A stretch of 64,000 bases of DNA, from contig NC_134120.1 of assembly GCF_040939455.1 (NCBI RefSeq), positions 15,242,501 to 15,306,500 on the forward strand, given 5' to 3'. The notes beneath the pieces were generated by a model. The model made no database searches and was not told the DNA's origin. It saw only the letters and a list, made by a program, of their open reading frames with translations. This DNA is from Microcebus murinus. Its lineage: Eukaryota > Chordata > Mammalia > Primates > Cheirogaleidae. A program made the position numbers and the translations under genes. Below are positions 60,807 to 64,000 of this stretch, piece after piece; positions within the stretch are counted from its first letter, which is position 1, and the number at the start of each line of letters is the position of its first letter.

Positions 60807-60819
60807 TGCTAATCATCTT

Positions 60820-60897
60820 AATATGCACAGCGCAGCACCCCACAACAAACGATTTTCTGGCCCCAAATGTCTGTAGTGCTGAAGTTGAGAAACCCTG
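60820..60897 (+). mobile_element. MER5A-like DNA transposon, right part
   Basis: 'cacagcgcagcaccccacaa', 'ctggccccaaatgtctgtag' and the terminus GTTGAGAAACCCTG, the inverted partner of the left end. Confidence 0.9.
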
Positions 60898-61098
60898 TAA
60901 AATCTAAGCTGTTCTCAAAGGTTTCCTCCTCCATCACCACCACCAGGAAGGAATCATTACCCTGGCTGAGAAATAGATGTAGAAATAGAAATAGGCTGGC
61001 TGGTGACTTTACCTCTTTGGACCCAGCTCCCTCATCATTAAGTCTGGGTGGGAGTGGAGATTGAACTGGAGATAGTACATTTCTAGATCTCATTTAAG

Positions 61099-61172
61099 TT
61101 CCTTCCTTCCCTCTTTCCTTCCTTCCCTCCCTTCCTCTTTTCCTCCCTTTCTCCCTTCCTTCCTCCTTTCTT
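61099..61172. repeat. (CCTT)n-rich low-complexity tract
   Basis: CCTTCCTTCCCTC-type units. Confidence 0.9.
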
Positions 61173-61340
61173 CAACAAATACTTACTGGGCTCCAACCAT
61201 GTGCCAATCACTTTCATAGATGCGGTAGATGCAGCAGTTAGTGAAACAGACAAAATCCCTACCCGCAGGGAGCTCTCGTCTAGCAGGGGAGAGAGATGAT
61301 ATGCCAGGGGAAGCATTTCAGAGACCAGCAAGTGCCACGA
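61173..61340 (+). repeat. ancient dispersed repeat fragment
   Basis: 'ctgggctccaaccatgtgcc', 'gtgaaacagacaaaatccct' and 'gcagggagctctcgtctagc', the 5' wording of the dispersed repeat also seen at 1-620 and 7600-9146. Confidence 0.5.
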
Positions 61341-61619
61341 AGAGAAGAAGGCAGGGTTCTGTGATTTGTGCTGTGACCACTCATTTCAGTGTCCTGAAAC
61401 CCCATTTGGGGAGAAATAAAGCTGTTTTACTACAGAGATGTGTGGCGGTGGCATTGTTTTAGTAATGCCATCACTAACGACATATACTCAGACGTAGCTA
61501 CTTGCCATGGAGAGAAAACTTCCCAACATAAACAACAAATTTCAGCTGTACTTCATTTGCACAGCTACAGGGCTTTTTATCTGGGCCACACAAAAGCTTC
61601 TGGAGGCAGAGACCCTAAA

Positions 61620-61800
61620 GTTTGAGTCCTGGGTTTGCTACTTATGTGCAGTGTGACCTTGAGCAAGTTTCTTAATCTTTCTGAGGTCTGGATTCCAAGA
61701 AGATAATGACACCTACCTCATCAAGTTGCTCTAAAGATTACATGAGATGCTGTATATTAGGGGAGTAGCACATTTCCTGGTAATTTGCAAGGTACTGAAT
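61620..61800 (+). repeat. MIR element
   Basis: 'gtgcagtgtgaccttgagca', 'agtttcttaatctttctgag' and 'catcaagttgctctaaagat'. Confidence 0.75.
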
Positions 61801-63229
61801 AAAGAAGCTTTTATAATGTTCCTCTTGTACATTCTGGTTGTCTTTTGCCTAGTGAACACTTCTGCCCCCTGGTGTTTCCCGGGAAGCAGAGGATTAGAGA
61901 ATACCACTCAGGTGGATGCCAGGTTCTCCTCCACACCCCACTCCACACTCACGGACCCAAGTCCTCATATCCCAGTGGCATCAAAGAGAAACAGAGCCCA
62001 AGAGCTGCTAAAGGCAGCAGGGTTCATTTTATTCAGACCACTGCAGCAGGGGAGAGAGACTTCAATACAGAACTCCACGCCATGCCACTGAAATAACAGG
62101 TGGGAGACTTTTTAAACATTGGGTTGTGCTCAAGGAAAAGCACTTGAAAGATGTAAAATGGGGGCAGGGGACAGGTGGTCAGTGTGATTAACCATCTATG
62201 TTTGCTAATTGGCGCTTATCTGAGGAGAAACAAACGTCTTCCACCTTTGTGTCAGGAGGTGGCTTTGCAAATTGGAGCAAGGTACCAGCTCCCACAGAGA
62301 CTGGGGAGAAAGAAAGCTATCTCTCTAGAGATTTTAGATTTGCATTTCAAAGAGACAGCTCCCAGGCCCTTGAGGAAGCATTTCTGGGTGGCAGAAGCTT
62401 TGGATCTCAAAGGGGCACAGAAAATATTTATAATTGTGAGCTGTCTAAAATAACTGCTATAAGAAAAGGCAGGTCAGGGACCTATAGTCAGTTTTAGCTG
62501 GAACAAACAGTAAATTCCTTTGGTAGTTTCCGAGGTTTCGGAAGCCGGCATTTGAAAGGGGGCTGGGCTTATTCTAGGGACACAGTCTTGTGCCCATAGA
62601 AGCCCTGCTTGCTGGAGTCTCTCGCAGGAGGTTGGTGGAGTCATTTGTGCTGAGAATGTTGCAGTCGCAGGTGGACATGGCTTTGAGTAAGTCCTCCTCT
62701 TCTCGGTCATGGCTTCCTGTTGACCAAGGCCTCCCTCCCCTGGGAGGAAAGTTATTAGAGTATCTCGAGGGCCTGATTGGATTGATATTAATAAATATCT
62801 TCACCCTTCATTAATCCTCAGCCTACTTACTGAGGGTGTGCTGAGAATTATCATCTGTTCATAGATGGCTTCTAGTTCAGAGAGAACCTCCTTTTAAAAG
62901 CCAGTTTAAACATTATTGTAAAATATGTAAAAATAGCCTGGAAGTGACTATGGTAAAAATTACAGTCTTCCTTTCCTTCATGCCCAGCTTCTCAGAGCTG
63001 ATCACTCCTAACAGTTTGTCTGATACTTCCGGAAAGTCTTTCATATGTCTATGAGGCAGGTACTCGCATTATTGCCATTTTACAGAAAAGGAAAACAAGG
63101 TCCCCTCCACATTTCCATGGAGACTGGCTTGCAAGTGGTACAGCCAGGACCCGAGCCCAGGCATCTGACCATAGAGCACACGCTCTTATCCGCAACGGAG
63201 TATGTGGAGGCTTTATGTTTTTCCTGATT
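61801..63229. other. intergenic, nothing recognised
   Basis: Unique-looking; a CTCF-like core at 61863-61875 (separate finding). No gene. Confidence 0.4.
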
Positions 63230-63560
63230 TTATTACGATTGCATTCTATTCTGAAGCTTGCTCTACTCACTACACAACATGCTAAGGCTGTTTTCCCATC
63301 ACTACACATAAATCTACCTTATTCTTTTGAAGGAATAGTACCCCTTTGCATTAAGGTACTATCATTTATTTAACCTGTTCCCTGTTGAAGGTTATTTATT
63401 GTCCACTTCTTGCTACTGCAAATCATGTTGCAACCAACATCCTTATACACGATCTTTGTACACATTTGTGAGTATCTCTGCACGGCATCATCCTGAAAAT
63501 GGAATTGCTTTATCAAAATATGTGCATATTTAAAACTTTGCTGGTCCCATCAAAATTGCC
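63230..63560 (+). repeat. old L1M-type 3' sequence
   Basis: 'gttatttattgtccacttct', 'catgttgcaaccaacatcct' and 'atggaattgctttatcaaaa' are wording of an old L1M/L2-class repeat. Diverged; family uncertain. From 63561 to the window end I see nothing further. Confidence 0.5.
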
Positions 63561-64000
63561 CAAGGGATACCTTTAAAGTAGTGCTGTGTGGTTGGACCCG
63601 GTGGAGTCTCTCACTCGTTTTACTTTTGCCTAAAGTATTTGGCCTTACACTACATGCTGACTTCTCAGATGAAATAGCTGACTAATGACTGTCAGGAAAT
63701 TAATGTGGTGGGTCCAATGTAGCCAGAGAGTCTCTCCAGAGTACCTGCTTGTATTGATATTTTTTAATTAAAGTTAACTCTTAATCCTTATGAATAGAGT
63801 AGGGCTGATAAATCTGGCTTCAGCTTGGACAGAGGGGATCTCAGTCATTTTCCATAATCAATAAATACAGGCATGAATTGAACCACAACCCACACTCCCA
63901 TTGTGCTGAGCTTTTACTCTATCTCAGGCTTAACTATCTTAACAAAACAGATTGAATTACAGTAAAGTTGGTCATGAGGAGATTCTTTAATTTGAGCCCC

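Overview
The window is nuclear DNA from a primate, most likely a strepsirrhine (lemur-type). The coding content is two spliced vertebrate genes in a background of L1, Alu, MIR, hAT and LTR repeats. The long Alus share a mid-element insert of about 40 bases (core AATTAATTTCTTTCTAT in reverse orientation). I know this insert from lemuriform Alus and not from human ones. Species assignment is inference.

Layout. 1-13.2 kb: repeat-dominated 5' flank (5'-inverted L1, L1 3' ends, ancient dispersed repeats, a class I solo LTR, a 5S rRNA pseudogene, an Alu). 13.2-15.8 kb: low-repeat RAX upstream region with candidate enhancer blocks, running into a CpG island. 15.86-20.04 kb: RAX on the + strand, three coding exons, 344 aa, intact paired-class homeodomain and OAR motif. 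20-25 kb: RAX 3' region, a second CpG island (23.2-24.3 kb) with a GC-box/CCAAT promoter architecture but no recognised coding gene, and a homeodomain-site-dense block near 24.9 kb. 25-39.4 kb: intergenic, mostly repeats. 39.5-50.0 kb: GRP (gastrin-releasing peptide) on the - strand, three exons, TATA promoter in a CpG island. 50.4-64 kb: 5' flank of GRP, repeats and unremarkable sequence.

RAX and GRP face each other tail to tail, as I recall for human 18q21 (window inverted relative to human). RAX is a transcription factor for eye-field and retinal development. GRP is a secreted bombesin-family neuropeptide. They are neighbours, not a pathway.

The most notable point is in GRP. The mature peptide and its amidation/cleavage signal are intact, but exon 2 is net 10 bases shorter than the human exon as I recall it. 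This shifts the frame and stops translation at residue 118, while exon 3 still carries the conserved C-terminal propeptide reading frame in the old phase. No operon, CRISPR array, tRNA gene or new multi-gene system is visible.
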